A stretch of DNA of 64,000 nt from Tetrahymena thermophila SB210 (lineage: Eukaryota; Ciliophora; Oligohymenophorea; Hymenostomatida; Tetrahymenidae). The notes under the pieces were generated by a model that saw only the letters and a program-made list of their open reading frames with translations, searched no databases and had not been told where the DNA came from. Both the position numbers and the translations under genes were made by a program. The stretch lies in contig NW_002476544.1 in the NCBI RefSeq assembly GCF_000189635.1, forward strand, positions 372,001 through 436,000. Reading direction: 5' to 3'. How positions within the stretch are numbered: the first letter of the stretch is position 1; each line of letters begins with the position of its first letter. Positions 52,101 to 64,000 of this stretch are shown piece after piece.

Positions 52101-53434
52101 TTTCATTAATTTCAGTTCTTTTTCGTAAAACTAATTAATTTCTTCAATATCCTTTTCATATTTTTCATTGGCATCTTACAATTTAGTTTAAATCCTTAAT
52201 ATTTCTTGTTCTCTTTACATAATATCGAGCTGCAATTTTTCCATTTCGTTCTTCATCATTTAACTCTAAACTACTTATTCTTGATATTTACTCTTAACTT
52301 CTCCAGTTTCTTACTATTTTTCTGTTAATTATTATAATTAAACCTATAACTCATGATTCTTCTTATCTAGTTTATTATTTTACTCCTAAAGAGCCTCATA
52401 TTTCTCAAGCAAAGATTTTTCTGAGTTATTTCTCTCTAAATATAACTACCTAATTTCCTTACTTCTCTCTTCATCTTTCTACTATATCTGAAAATATAAA
52501 TCAAATAAATATATGACTATATTAATTTAAAATAAGTAATTATATGTTTTACATCTGCTAACATATCTTCAAGTTAACTACATTTTTATTAATAACTTTG
52601 CAATTAATCATTGTGATATTACTATTTTTCTTCTTAGTTTACAATTATTTCTTGTAATCTGATGTTTTCACCAACTTGATAATTGAGCTACCTTTGCATT
52701 TCTTTGAGAGTCTAAATCAAAGATTTCACATAAGAATCTTAAAGTATTTCCTATACTCTATAATGCAAATATTCTCTAGAAGTCTCATCACTCTTGAGAG
52801 TCTGAAACAAGCCATCATTTTATATTTTTTTATAAATCTCTCCAATTACAAAGAAGAGATTATTATTGTCAAAAACAAGATAATTTTCACTTTCTTAAGA
52901 CTCCAATTTTTAAATCTAACTTTTTTGGTTCTTTTCAGATATTCTAAAAGGCATATTTTGGTGTTATTCTTGCTATATAAATTACTCTTATAAAGACTTG
53001 CTGCTTTTACCTTGAGTAAGAACTTCATCTTAGTTTTTTGCTGCCTTTTAGCTAACCCTTAAACTATTTGTTGTTGTTAATGGAGTTCTCATTTAGTAAT
53101 TTGCATTTAAATTTACAGTCTTTTCTAAGTTACTTGAAAAGCTATTTTATTTGCTTCTGTTATTTTAATTTAAACCATTCTTATTCTATTAGCAATTAGA
53201 ATCAAGATAGTCTCTTACTTTCTAATTGTTATCTGATTCACTGTGCATATTATTATAATTTTAAATATTTTCATAATATTCTTGTTATGAAGTGAATTCG
53301 TTATCATTCTCATGCTGAAAGTAATTTTATTCATCTAAATTATTTTATATTTCTCTTTCGCTTAATAAATCTTCGTTATAATTATCGTGCTACTAGCCCT
53401 TTTAGCTCTGACTATACTAATAAATATCTGACAT
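49131..53434 (-). CDS. Long coiled-coil protein, 1231 residues
   Basis: Three exons (53434-52553, 52487-51562, 51018-49131; introns of 65 and 543 nt) join in phase. The N-terminal about 180 residues are polar and disordered (MSDIYQYSQSQKGQQHDNYN). A short mixed segment (NYLVFDNNNLFFVIGEIYKK) follows, then almost continuous heptad-type coiled coil from about residue 230 to 1080 (KYEKDIEEINQFYEKELKLM; RRKIEELEILQRKSQKEIDQ). The Ser/Asn/Pro-rich tail contains SP/TP sites (SYNSILSPRISEV, SEQTSPRVD). It looks like a centrosomal, basal-body or cytoskeletal scaffold by architecture only; no named family recognised. The 543-nt intron is unusually long for this window. The acceptor was chosen as TTATAG before GATTTAAATT because it alone keeps the heptads in frame. 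Confidence 0.82.
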
Positions 53435-53535
53435 AATTAATAATTAAACAAACAATTTTTTATAGGTTTCAAAGTAATCAAATAAATAAATTAATAAACA
53501 AAATATCTCTTTTCAAAGTTTTAAATTTTTTTTAA

Positions 53536-53556
53536 TATCTATCTATCTATCTATCA
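53536..53556. repeat. TATC microsatellite
   Basis: Five perfect ATCT/TATC tetranucleotide copies, about 100 bases upstream of the coiled-coil gene's ATG. Confidence 0.85.
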
Positions 53557-54307
53557 ATCAATTAAATAATAAAATTGCGAAAACTAATTATTTGAGATTA
53601 TTTTGATTTTAAATTTTATAAACCAGCAAATAAAGGCAAATCTACTTAACTATTTTCAATTGATCAAAAATTCAACAATCAATTATATTTAATAAACATT
53701 TCTTAATTCCTTTTTTATTATTATTTATTATATTAAGTATTTTAGTTCTATTGAATAAAATATTTGACTTTTGATATTTATTTGAATATTCTATGTTAAA
53801 AATATTATCATTTAATTCTTATAAAATATTAAATAGCGATTAATCTTCATTATAAACATTTTTTGCTAACACTGATTACTTGCTTTTTATAATTTAAAAT
53901 TAGTTAATAAAATAATTAAAAAAATATAATAAAATTTATTAAATTTTCTTTTGATTTTAAAAAACTGTTTATATATTATCTAATTTATTTTTTAAACATG
54001 CTACTTGATTTTTAAAAAAAACTAAGTTTAAATGAATATGCTTTCTTAATTTAATCATTAAATATTAAATAATGATTAACTCTCATTATAAAAATGTTTT
54101 CTAAAGCTCTTACTTACTAACTATAATTTAAAGTATTTTAATAAAATAATTATATAAAAATAAAAGTAAGTTTATAAATAATCTAATTTATTCTTTAAAA
54201 ATGTAGTAAGATTTATAAAATAAAATTCCAACTCATTTATTTCTAAAAAATAAAATTTATATATCTTTACTAATGGCGATTTAAATAAAATATAAATTAA
54301 TTACAGT

Positions 54308-54424
54308 AATTCCTCGATTCGTATTAAATCGTACATACTCTAGTGAGGAATTCATTAAAAAAAAAAATTTGCCTAAAAATATTTATTCCTCGTACGCGAT
54401 TCGTACAATCTTATAGAGGAATTA
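54308..54424. repeat. Pair of related inverted repeats (hairpins)
   Basis: Two units lie in direct orientation, 76-77 bases apart. Unit 1 has arms AATTCCTC (54308-54315) and GAGGAATT (54345-54352). Unit 2 has arms ATTCCTC (54385-54391) and GAGGAAT (54416-54422). Both loops contain CGATTCGTA and GTAC elements and are clearly richer in G+C than the surrounding DNA. The spacing, shared arms and shared loop words argue against chance. Confidence 0.7.
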
Positions 54425-55599
54425 AGGTAGTTTCTTTCTAAATTTTAGTATTTAATGTAAAAAATTTAGGATATCAAGACATTATTCGGAAAAGTTAACA
54501 CTATTTTTATAATTAATTCAAGTATTTACTTTATATAAATTTTTTCATTTATTCTCTATAACAAGAGAAAATTCTTTAGCCATGCTATGCTAAAATTATT
54601 TAAAGATATTAATATGCATTTTTTGATTATGAGATACTAATGTAAAAACAATTTAAATGACAACAAAAAGAAGAGTTAAAAATATATTTTTTGTATTATA
54701 AATTTAATTAATTTGATCTAATAAGATTTACTCTGTCTTTTTACTATTTTAGTTTACAGTTTTTAAATAAAATTAATAAAACAAATCTTAAGGTAAAATA
54801 GTATTATTGATGAATATAAACTATTCATAATTTTATTTATTTTTTTAAAATAAAAAGAACTTCATCATCATCATGAGTATTATATAAATTATTAAACAAA
54901 CAGTAAGAAATAATATTTTTTAATTTTGTTATTTTAATAATACTTAAATTAGAGAGGTATGAGCAAAAGAGAAAAATATTACTTAGAAATGATTTTTTAA
55001 TTTATTTATTAATTTCTTCTAGCGTATATTTAATATACTATTGTTAAGTTGAATTAAAATGGAAAAAAAAAAAAAATTGCTTGTTAAAAATAAATGCTAT
55101 TTTAAAACTTGTTACTTTGTTTACATATTTTTTCTATAAAATGAGTTAATATCCTAGAAAATATAGATAAAAATATTCAATTTTTATTTCGTGCCAGAGT
55201 AAATTAAAACTAATAGAGTGATTATTTTTTTATCATTAATTACGCTTTGATGATGTAAGGATTTTTACAGCTGAAGCAGCGAATTAATAAAAATAATAAG
55301 TAAATAATTAACTTATCAGAATAATAAATTATTTCAGTGATTGCTATTATTAATAAATAAATTTGAATATTTAAATAATGTTTGTAAATATTATTAGTAA
55401 TTGATTATTTAATGTTATAAATAAATAAATTATAAATATTTACTGCAAAAATATTTCTTTTGTTGTGATAAATCTTTTTTTTATGTATATTATTTTAAAT
55501 TTTGAAATGCCTACTGATCTAAAAATGCTCCGATTGTAAATTCTCTATTCATTATAAATAAATTACAGTATTTCAATTAGGTTAATAATATTTAGTTTT

Positions 55600-57595
55600 T
55601 AATTTAGATAGTTGGGTAATCTAAATTACACTAAATCCCCTTTATTTGAGGAAAATTTGCTAAGTAATAAATTATTGATAGGCTAAAAGATAAAAATAAT
55701 TAAAAATTAATAATAATACAAATTCAATTACGCATTTTTGGAATAGTAAAATTTATTTCTCAAATTAAAAAGTTAATTAACAATTATTTAGTTAAATTAA
55801 AGAAAAATCTTATTGCCAACTTTCAAAATAAAATTTTTTAGTTTGATTATATTTAATAAAATTAAATAATTCTTTTATCATATTTAAAGCTTTTTCAGGA
55901 AAATCATAGTAATAAACTAAATTTCAGATTCATGTTTACGCATTGATAGTATTTAAAAACAGTTTATTTATATTCATTTTTAAAGCTTTTACTAGCTGAT
56001 AATTTAATTTTATACATCAAAAGTTGATTATTAAATATACAGTTTAATGGAGTAATATTGAAATAATTTAACTAAATAAGCATCAACTTTACAAAAGCAA
56101 ATAGTATTAGTAATTAATTAAATTTGTTTAGATGATATCAACAAATGAAATCATTTTTCTGGTTACTTACTATAGTATAAATTACTATATATTCATTTTT
56201 AATGAAAAATATAGAAAAAATTAAGAAATAAATATAATTTAAAATTGATTATCCATCCACCAAATAAAAACCAAGACCACTTTCACTTTTGAGGGTATTT
56301 TATTTGATTATGATATACTAATAATTAAAAATTTTATTCTCAATATTTTATTTTATATGAATGAAATTATGAAAAATATATATAAAATTAAAAAGCTTAT
56401 TATCTATATTTTGACATTAAAATTTAATAATTTAAGAGCAAATGAGTTAAGATCAAGCATAACATATAAATGTTGAAATCAGTAAACCTTCTAGCAGAAA
56501 ATCTGGACTTATAAAAAGAAATTAATCTCAATTAACATTAATTTTTTTAGGGTTATTACCTTCTTTCATTTTAATAATATCTACTTTCATTAGTTTGCAG
56601 TATTTGGAGTAATAGAGTATACTAATAATATAGCAATTTTCTGATTAGTTATACCAAGATTAAATAAATAGCTCTAAACAGCATAACCATGCAGTCATTT
56701 TTTAAATTAATTAGTAGGTTTAAAATATTCCATGGTAATTGAATATGATAAATGAATTTATAGGGTATGAATTGTTGGGTTAAGTAAAAAATAGTAAAAA
56801 ATATGTACCTGCTTTGCATAACATTGATAGAACTTATTTAAACAAAGAAAATACTACAGTCATAAAAATGTTTAAGAAAAACCCAATTCTTACTAGCGTT
56901 TGGTAAATATTATATAAAACAATTTTCTTAAAAGAAATTATCATAAATCGTTTTTCAACTATTTGAGAGAGTTTGGTTTAAATTCCAATTTCTCTTAACT
57001 CGCTTCATAAACAATAAAAATTATACTAGAAACAAAGTTAGGAGAGGAATATTTAAATTCCAATAATTAAAAAACGAAAACTCTACCTTGTTATTTTGCA
57101 ATTAACTATTTAATAAATTATTAATTTTCAAAGCATTTAATTCACTGTTTTTAACAATCTGGCAAATAATTTTTTCTAATTAATAATAGGCATTAGGTTA
57201 ATAAAACATATTTATAACAGTTAAATTAAATTGAGCTTTAATAATTAAAGTTGCTAACAAAGGCTGACTTTTTATAAAAATCTTTTAAATATGATAATTT
57301 GCATGAAGTTACAAGATGGATGAAGACAGATAATACATTTAATAACCTTGCTTATGATGGAATTATTTACATGCCAGGTACAAATAAAACATATTCTAAT
57401 TATTAACCACCAGATGATTGCCCTTATAAAGGTACTTATAATTTTGATCCAAGATGCAGATATTATTATCAGCCAACTGTAGGAAATATATCAACTGTTG
57501 TCTTTCCTCCTAATATGAACCTCGGAACAACTGGTACTTATTATGCAAGTATGTTTTGCTAGAGAAGAGTTAATTTAGGTTCATAAAAATAAAAT
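55600..57595. repeat. Duplicated segment, copy 1
   Basis: Similar to about 62080-64000. The similarity starts in non-coding DNA (CTAAATTACACTAA at 55621 and 62102; GCCAACTTTC at about 55815 and 62299; TTTTTAAAGCTTTTACTAGC at about 55976 and 62438). It continues through exon 1, the 287-nt intron and the start of exon 2 of the receptor gene. The left edge is approximate. The offset is about 6.48 kb upstream and exactly 6405 bp across the coding part. Confidence 0.9.
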
Positions 57596-60500
57596 GACAT
57601 TTTCTCAGTTCTATGTATAACACTAAATCTACAAGCCTTACCTGCTTACTTTTAAAACTTTGGTAATAACTCTATATATTAGATGCTAGTTGATCCCTCA
57701 AGCTTGACAGTAGTTTACAATTCATAAGCATAACTTTAATAATAAGTTACTGTGATGCAAACTGAAACTGACTACCTTTAAGATTAATCTCAAGCAAATA
57801 TATTTATATAAAATTTAACTTAAAACTCAAACTATATCATATTAAATACTAGCTCTTATCAACAAACGTATTCATTAGATAACAGCCAACAAACATTTGA
57901 ATATAACAGAAATGGTACTGATTGTCTTGTAATACTTAATGTAATCTCAATGATTGATAAAGTACCAAAAATAGAAAGAAATAGACTTAATAATCCAGCT
58001 CCTAAGTTCTAATTGAAGAAAGTTTACCTATTTTTGGATGTACTGACAAAAGAAAATTTACAAATTTATGCCACAAATCTATAAAATACTATTTATTTTT
58101 ATAATAAAATTTTTGCTTACACAAGTTACGGATTAATTTCTATAATTTTAATAATTCAAATTTACTAAACGATAGTTTTGGGGAAATACATATTAAATCC
58201 CATAATCCATCTGACATAAATACTGAGCAAGATAAGAATACAAAATTTAAATCAAACTCAAACTACAAATTTCGACTAAAAAGAAAAAATGGCAGAAAAA
58301 TTATAAACTAGGTATGTAAGCTGCAACAAAACTACTTTCAATGAAATTAAAACCGATTAAGTCAATCAAATCCTCATAGATGAGTAAATTGATGCAGATT
58401 TTGAAGGATTGTGTCATTCTAGAGATACACAAGATCTTTTGAATAGCTTTCAAGATATGTTTAAGGTACTAAGGTTTACAACTTAAAATTTTTACAAAGA
58501 AGATGCCAGCTTATAGCTTTTGAATCTAATAAAATAAATTCAACACTTCTAACAATTTGGTAATCATAGAGCACTTGGAGTTTGTTATAACAATATGGGA
58601 GTAATTCACTATAATTGTGGTAGATTTCAGGAAGCTTCAGAAAATTTTCAGTAAGCTATTATTTATGCTAGTTACGAATTAAATACCTATTCTCATCACC
58701 ACCAAGGAGAAACAGTTGAACTTAGTCAAAACCTGAAGAGATTGACAGCTCATTTAAGAAGTTCAATATAAAATAATTTAAATCTAGAATTTACTGAAGA
58801 TATAAGCAACCTTAATATTTCTATTCATCAAGAAAAATAAAGATAGACAAAATAGTATAGTCAATTGTAGAGTCATCAAGTTGAGCTTTACTGGAGTCTA
58901 TTTAATAGAAAAACAAATTTAATCAAAGCTATGTATATGTTTATTTAAAATAATAGCAATAAATTATGGGATATAATCGAAGATTATGCATATGAGAATA
59001 CAATAATCAGCTAAATATATTTACCTCCTTCAAATAAAAGAGAAATGATTAATTATTACTTTTTATCTAATGTGTTACAAAAATAAAATTTGGATAATGA
59101 AGCTATTTAAGTGTTAAATAGACTTAATTATTTTTATGTAAAAATATAAGAAAGCAAATAGGTAAAATAGTTTCAAGAAAACTAAAAATAAGTTGATTTA
59201 AATTTTTCCTAAATTATTAACAGTTAATAAAAAAGAGAATTGTATTCAGATAATTTCATAGATTAAAGCAAAAATATGTAAATCAGTAATATCAATCAAC
59301 CCAACGATATTATGAGTTTCAATAATGATACAAATAACTCTTTTATCTTATATTCTCCAATCAATATAAAGAAATCAAGGAGAAAAAAAATAAATATTCA
59401 AGATAAAATAAAAGATAAAGTTTAGAATTTATTTAACACTCAAAATAACAATTTTCTAAATAAATTATAAACAAATTTTCAAAAAATTGACAAAAATCAT
59501 AGTCAAGAATAAGAATTAAACTAATATAATTAGAAAATACATTAATTATAATTAAGAAATTCTATTTTTGCTTCTAAAAAAAGCAAAGGAATCTACAACA
59601 ATTAGATGAAATCTGATTCAAATAACATATTTTTATAAGGATATGATTCTTTTAGTCATAATATTTCAGAAGCAAATAATAAAACGAATTTTAATAGAAT
59701 TTTATTTTTTTAGGAGGAAAATGAGAAAAATTATGATAAAATCACCAATCACATCTCATAATAACCTCAAAATAAATATCTAGCTGATTAATAAATTTAA
59801 AATGGATTCCATAATATTCATTAGAAATAAAGATTTTCAATCTTTAAAAGTACTTTACCACATCAAGAAGTATCAAAATCACCAAATTAAAAATCAGACA
59901 AATAAACAAAGTTTACCCAAAAAAAGAAGGAAAAAGCAAATAAAGCTAATATGTTGGAAAGTAATAAATTTATTTTCTACCCAGTGAGAAAACATAAAAA
60001 TAACGATAAAGTAATAAAATATGAATATAGTTCAGATATCTACTTTCAATTTTGCTCAATTGAGCATGCTTCCTATTTAATTAAACAAAAAAAATTTTAT
60101 AATGCAGCTATAATTCTAACTAGCTCTTTTGAGACGTGTTAATATTATTTACCGAATTTAAGAAAATTACAAATGGATATGCTTTTCAATATATTCTAAA
60201 AATAAAACATAAACAGCAAAAGTTTTGAAATAGCAAATAAAAAATATGCTAAAATGACATCATTTATTTTCAACATCTACGTTATTTCAGCATGCTATAA
60301 GTAATGCAACAAAGTAAAATTATATGCAATTTGTAATGATTTAGTAAATGAAATCCTCTTTAAAGAAAATGATAGTTTTGGATTGATTTAATACAGTTTC
60401 GAAGAACAAATATTCATGCAATTAATTGCCTCAACTTATACAAAACTTATATAATAAACTCCATCATTTTTTGAGTAGATTTTACTTTCTTTGCTGCCAA

Positions 60501-61669
60501 AAAAATAAGTCGATTGCACATAAAATTTAAAAAACGATAAAATTTAGCTTTAACAAAAAAATACTCTTGTTAATCCTTAATCTACTAGTAATTTACCATC
60601 ACCAAACTAAATTAGTATTTTTTAAGATATAAATTTGCAACCCATTTAAAATTTAAATATGAACCTAAAAACAGGTTCTATATTTAAATCAAATAATTGC
60701 CACTCTAATAAAAAGGCATAAAATTAAAAACTTGACTAAGAATCATTTAATACCAGAGAATGTATCAGCTCATACCATCAGAAATAGAATCTAAATTATG
60801 CTACGAATGAATTTTTTGAATAAATAGAATTAAGCTAAGTTTCCTCATAAACATCTTTAGACACTATTCCTAATTAAATTGAAATCTACCAAACTAAAGA
60901 AAATATTTAAAAACACAATCTTACAAAAATGTTAAATTAATAATGTTTCTAAATCTTTAGTAATTTGAACAATGCTTTAACAATAAAGAGTAATTCTAAG
61001 AAATAATCCCCATAATTTTAAAGTATTAATTCAAATATATCATTAAAAGTAGATAAAATGCAATAAATATATAATAAAATGGAAGATCGTTATAAAGAAG
61101 ATTCTATCAAAATAAAGAATTTTTCTAAAAAAACAGATTAAAATAAATCAGATTAGCTAAAATCTTACGACAATTAATTTGTTGACTAGAAAGCAAGCTA
61201 AGACAGAAGAATAAATGAAAGGAAAAAATAACAATGTAAATCCAGTGAATTAATATTTCATTTAGGACTGCACGCATGTTTAAAATAGTTTATATTAAAT
61301 TCTGATGAAAAGCTAAGTATTCATCTAACTTAAAATCGCCATAAACACTAAAACAATAAAAAATATGAACCATAATAAAATAAATAAACTTACATGATTT
61401 ATATTACAGACTAATATTTCCAAATTACGCAATCAAATATAATGCAAGAATTGATTTAGCTACTAAATAGCATAGGCTCTGAATTGTTAATATTAGTTCT
61501 TAATGATGTTTAATAGTTTGATGAGAGTAGTGATTTAGACAATGTATCTATTGATGGCAAATAAGTTATAAGCTTTTTCAACACAGAAGAAAAAATGCTG
61601 TAATACATTTATAATAACAGAGAGCATCTAAAAAACTACCTGATGCCAATGGTTATTGAACATTTTTGA
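56442..61669 (+). CDS. Two-TM Cache-like/TPR/vWA-like receptor-type protein
   Basis: Exons 56442-56902 and 57190-61669 (intron 287 nt, GTAAAT...AATAG) give 1646 residues. A short cytosolic N-terminus is followed by TM1 (about 31-53), then an extracellular region containing a Cache-like hallmark, YNFDPRCRYYYQP (about 237-250), and several NxT/S sites. TM2 (about 465-488) is followed by a HAMP-like linker (KYILNPIIHLTQILSKI). The cytosol carries TPR units (NNMGVIHYNCGRFQEASENF near 620; IKQKKFYNAAIILTSSF near 1110), long Q/N/K-rich spacers and a C-terminal stretch like a degenerate vWA domain (LIFHLGLHACLKQF; MIYITDQYFQITQSN; ELLILVLNDVQQFDE). Splicing restores TSVWHQVNKTYLQQLNQIEL. It is probably a surface sensor; the ligand is unknown. 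Adjacent paralogue downstream. Confidence 0.85.
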
Positions 61670-62846
61670 ATGATTAAATTTTCTCAAATAATCAAATTAT
61701 TTATGTTAAATTGCAGTATTTTTGTGTTTAATTTAAGCATTTGATTTATTTTAAAACAATTTAATTTTAAAGTATTAACTTTTTTTACAAAAAAAAAAAT
61801 TAGTGTTGTTATTTAGAAATATTGATAAATTTTAATCAAAACAACTTAAATTTTTGTATTTTATCCTACAATGGTATTTATTATCTTTAATTTATTTTTT
61901 TTTTTTTGAGATTGGTAATACTTACCCTGATTTTGATAAGCTTTAGTAAACTAATAAAAATTTAAGAAATAAAAATCAGCAAGGTTTTGTTCAAATTATA
62001 ATGGAAAAATAAATTTGTTTGCGATGGAATTCATTTTAATAAACTACGGCAATTAAATAAAATTAATAATATTTTTTTTTAAATTTAGGTATTTAATTTA
62101 TCTAAATTACACTAATTACCTTTTACTTGAGGAGAAATTGCTTAAATATTAAAGATGTTACTGATATGCTAAAGATAAAAACAACTAAAAATAATTTATC
62201 ACACAAATTAAATGATCTAATTTTGGGAATATTAAATAAATTTCTAAAATTAGAATGTTAATTTTAAATTATTTAGTTATATAAAAGAAAAATCTTGTTG
62301 CCAACTTTCCAAATAAATTTTTTAATTTTGATTATATTTTATCTTATTTTAAAGTTTTTTTATAGTAGTAATGAACTAAATTTCAGATTCATGTTAACAT
62401 ATTTATAGAATTTAAAAACAATAAATGTTAATTCATTTTTAAAGCTTTTACTAGCTGATAATTTAATTAAATACAGCAAAAGTTATTTATTAAATATACA
62501 GTATAATGGAGTAATATTAAAATAATTAGATAAGTATTAATTTGCCAAACAACTTTACAAAAGCAAATTGAATTAATAATTTATTAAACTTATTTAGACA
62601 TAATCAATAGATAAAATCATTTTTCTGGTCTCTTACTAGAGTATAAATTACTATTTATTCATTTTTCATTATTAAAATATAGAAAATATTATGAAATAAA
62701 TATAATTTAAAATGATATTTAACAAAAGAAAAACCAAGACCACCTTTGAGTGTATTTTATTTGATCTGAGAGAAATTACGATTAACATATAGAATTAAAA
62801 AATTATTAAATATTTTTGATATTAAAATTTAATAATTTTGGAGTAA
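61670..62846. other. Intergenic between tandem receptor genes
   Basis: 1.2 kb. The right-hand about 770 bases (from about 62080) are a diverged copy of the DNA upstream of the first receptor gene, presumably carrying its promoter. The left part is unrelated AT-rich DNA. Confidence 0.75.
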
Positions 62847-64000
62847 ATGAGTTAAGATCAAGCTTAAAATATAGATGCTGAAAACAATAAACCTTCTCCA
62901 AAAAAATAGGGACTTATAAAAAGAAATTAATCTCAATTAATATTAGTTTTTTTAGGGTTATTACCTTCTTTCATTTTAATAATATCTACTTTCATTAGTC
63001 TGTGGTATTTGCAGTAATAGAGTATGTTAATAATATAGCAATTTTCTGATTAACTATACTAAGATTAAATAAATAGCTCTAAATAACATAACCGTGCAGT
63101 CATTTTTTAGATTAGTTAGTAAGTTTAAAAGATTCCGTGGTAGTTGAGTATAATAAATGAATTTTTAGGGTCCTAATTGCTGGGTTAAGTAAAGTATAGC
63201 AAAAAATATGTACCTCCTTTACATAATGTTGATAGAACTTATTTAAACAAAGAAAATACTACAGTCATAAAAATGTTTAAGAAAAACCCAATTCTTACTA
63301 GTGTTTGGTAAATATTATTTAAAATTATTTTCTTAAATTAAATTATCATAAATCATTTTTGAATTATTTAAGAGAGTTTGGTTAATATTCTAATTTCATT
63401 TATCTCTCTTCATGAGTAATAAAAATTCTACTTGAAACAAAGTTGGAAGGAAAAATTTAAAGTCAAATGACTAAAATGGGAAAACTCTACTTTGCTACTT
63501 TGAAATTAATTATTTAATAAAATTACTATATTTTTAAGACGTTTAATGCACTATTTTAACCATCTGGTAAAGAATTTTTTGTAATTAATAACAGGCATTA
63601 GGTTAACAAAGCATATTTATAATAGCTAAATTAAATCGAGCTTTCATAACTAAAGTTGCTAACAAAGGCTGACTTTTTATAAAAATCTTTTAAATATGAT
63701 AATTTGAATTAAGTTACAAGATGGATGAAGATAGATAATACATTTAATAGTCTTGATTATGATGGGATTGTTTACATGCCAGGTACAAATAAAACCTATT
63801 CTACTTATTAACCACCAGATGATTGCCCTTATAAAGGTTCTTATAATTTTGATCCAAGATGCAGATATTATTATCAGCCAACTGTAGGAAATATATCAAC
63901 TGTTATCTTTCCTCCTACTATGAACCTCGGAACAACTGGTACTTATTATGCAAGTTAATTTTGCTAGAGGAGAGTTAATTTAGGTTCATAAAAATAAAAT
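62080..64000. repeat. Duplicated segment, copy 2 (runs off the window)
   Basis: The partner of 55600-57595. Non-coding parts carry many small indels, while exon 1 (461 nt) and the intron (287 nt) have exactly the same lengths in both copies. The right end lies outside the window. Confidence 0.9.
62847..64000 (+). CDS. Second Cache-like receptor paralogue, 3' truncated
   Basis: Exon 1 is 62847-63307 and exon 2 runs from 63595 to the window end, separated by a 287-nt intron at the same place as in the upstream paralogue. The visible 289 residues are nearly colinear with the first copy: the same start (MSQDQAQ), TM1 (LLPSFILIISTFI), NKENTTVIKMFKKNPILTSV, LKLLTKADFLQKSFKYDN and the Cache-like YNFDPRCRYYYQPTVGN. 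Differences include ordinary substitutions (for example HINVEISKPSS against NIDAENNKPSP), and no frameshift or in-frame TGA appears. It looks functional as far as it can be read. TPR and C-terminal parts would lie outside the window. Confidence 0.85.

Larger units (their letters stand above)
53435..56441. other. Long intergenic; hairpin pair and start of duplicated segment
   Basis: 3 kb of AT-rich DNA between divergent genes. It begins with a TATC microsatellite, holds two related hairpins near 54308-54424, and from about 55600 is similar to the DNA upstream of the second receptor gene. No additional gene seen. Confidence 0.6.

Noticed and set aside
52676..53028. Overlapping plus and minus ORFs of 105 and 60 residues
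   Set aside because: Both lie in the wrong strand or frame over exon 1 of the long coiled-coil gene, whose ciliate-code frame is continuous.

Overview
The window looks like macronuclear DNA of a hymenostome ciliate, most likely Tetrahymena or a close relative. Four things point there. The DNA is extremely A+T rich. Every convincing gene is open only if TAA and TAG are read as glutamine and TGA is the sole stop. Proteins are Q/N-rich. Introns are GTA...AG, mostly 52-150 nt (two longer, 287 and 543), which is too long for Paramecium (about 20-34 nt). Standard-code ORFs across the window are mostly fragments or antisense shadows, so I re-read it by eye with the ciliate code.

Layout, left to right. 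1-2646: 3' part of a pseudokinase/TPR-repeat protein (+). 4071-5663: coiled-coil protein (+, one intron). 7237-8658: AlbA_2/Schlafen-like protein (-). 9169-9399: small protein (-). 10425-11229: five-exon mitochondrial inner-membrane-peptidase-like protein (-). 11539-12250: thymidylate kinase (-). 12927-13970: LITAF-like membrane zinc-ribbon protein (-). 14531-20677: 2048-residue TPR protein with IQ-like repeats (+). 21932-33116: three minus-strand paralogues sharing a C-terminal domain I cannot name, with small uncertain genes between them. 33117-37987: gene-poor. 37988-40375: unknown Q/N-rich protein (+). 41287-42799: Serinc/TMS membrane protein (-). 44202-45465: ULK-like protein kinase (+). 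47295-48631: 3-hydroxyisobutyryl-CoA hydrolase-like protein (-). 49131-53434: 1231-residue coiled-coil protein (-). 56442-61669 and 62847-end: tandemly duplicated genes for a two-TM, Cache-like/TPR/vWA-like receptor-type protein (+).

There is no operon logic; these are independent eukaryotic genes. Housekeeping genes (thymidylate kinase, Serinc, HIBCH-like, LITAF-like) sit among ciliate-specific ones. The most interesting features are: the dispersed three-gene paralogue family with divergent N-termini and a 22-residue repeat in its largest member; two enzymes of known fold that lack expected catalytic residues (the IMP-like protein and the HIBCH-like protein); the duplicated receptor genes, whose duplication includes about 0.8 kb of upstream DNA and an intron of identical length; and a pair of related hairpins in the intergenic region near 54.3 kb. 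I saw no tRNA, rRNA, telomere or CRISPR sequence. Exon boundaries are by-eye predictions based on reading frame, GTA...AG sites and protein similarity.
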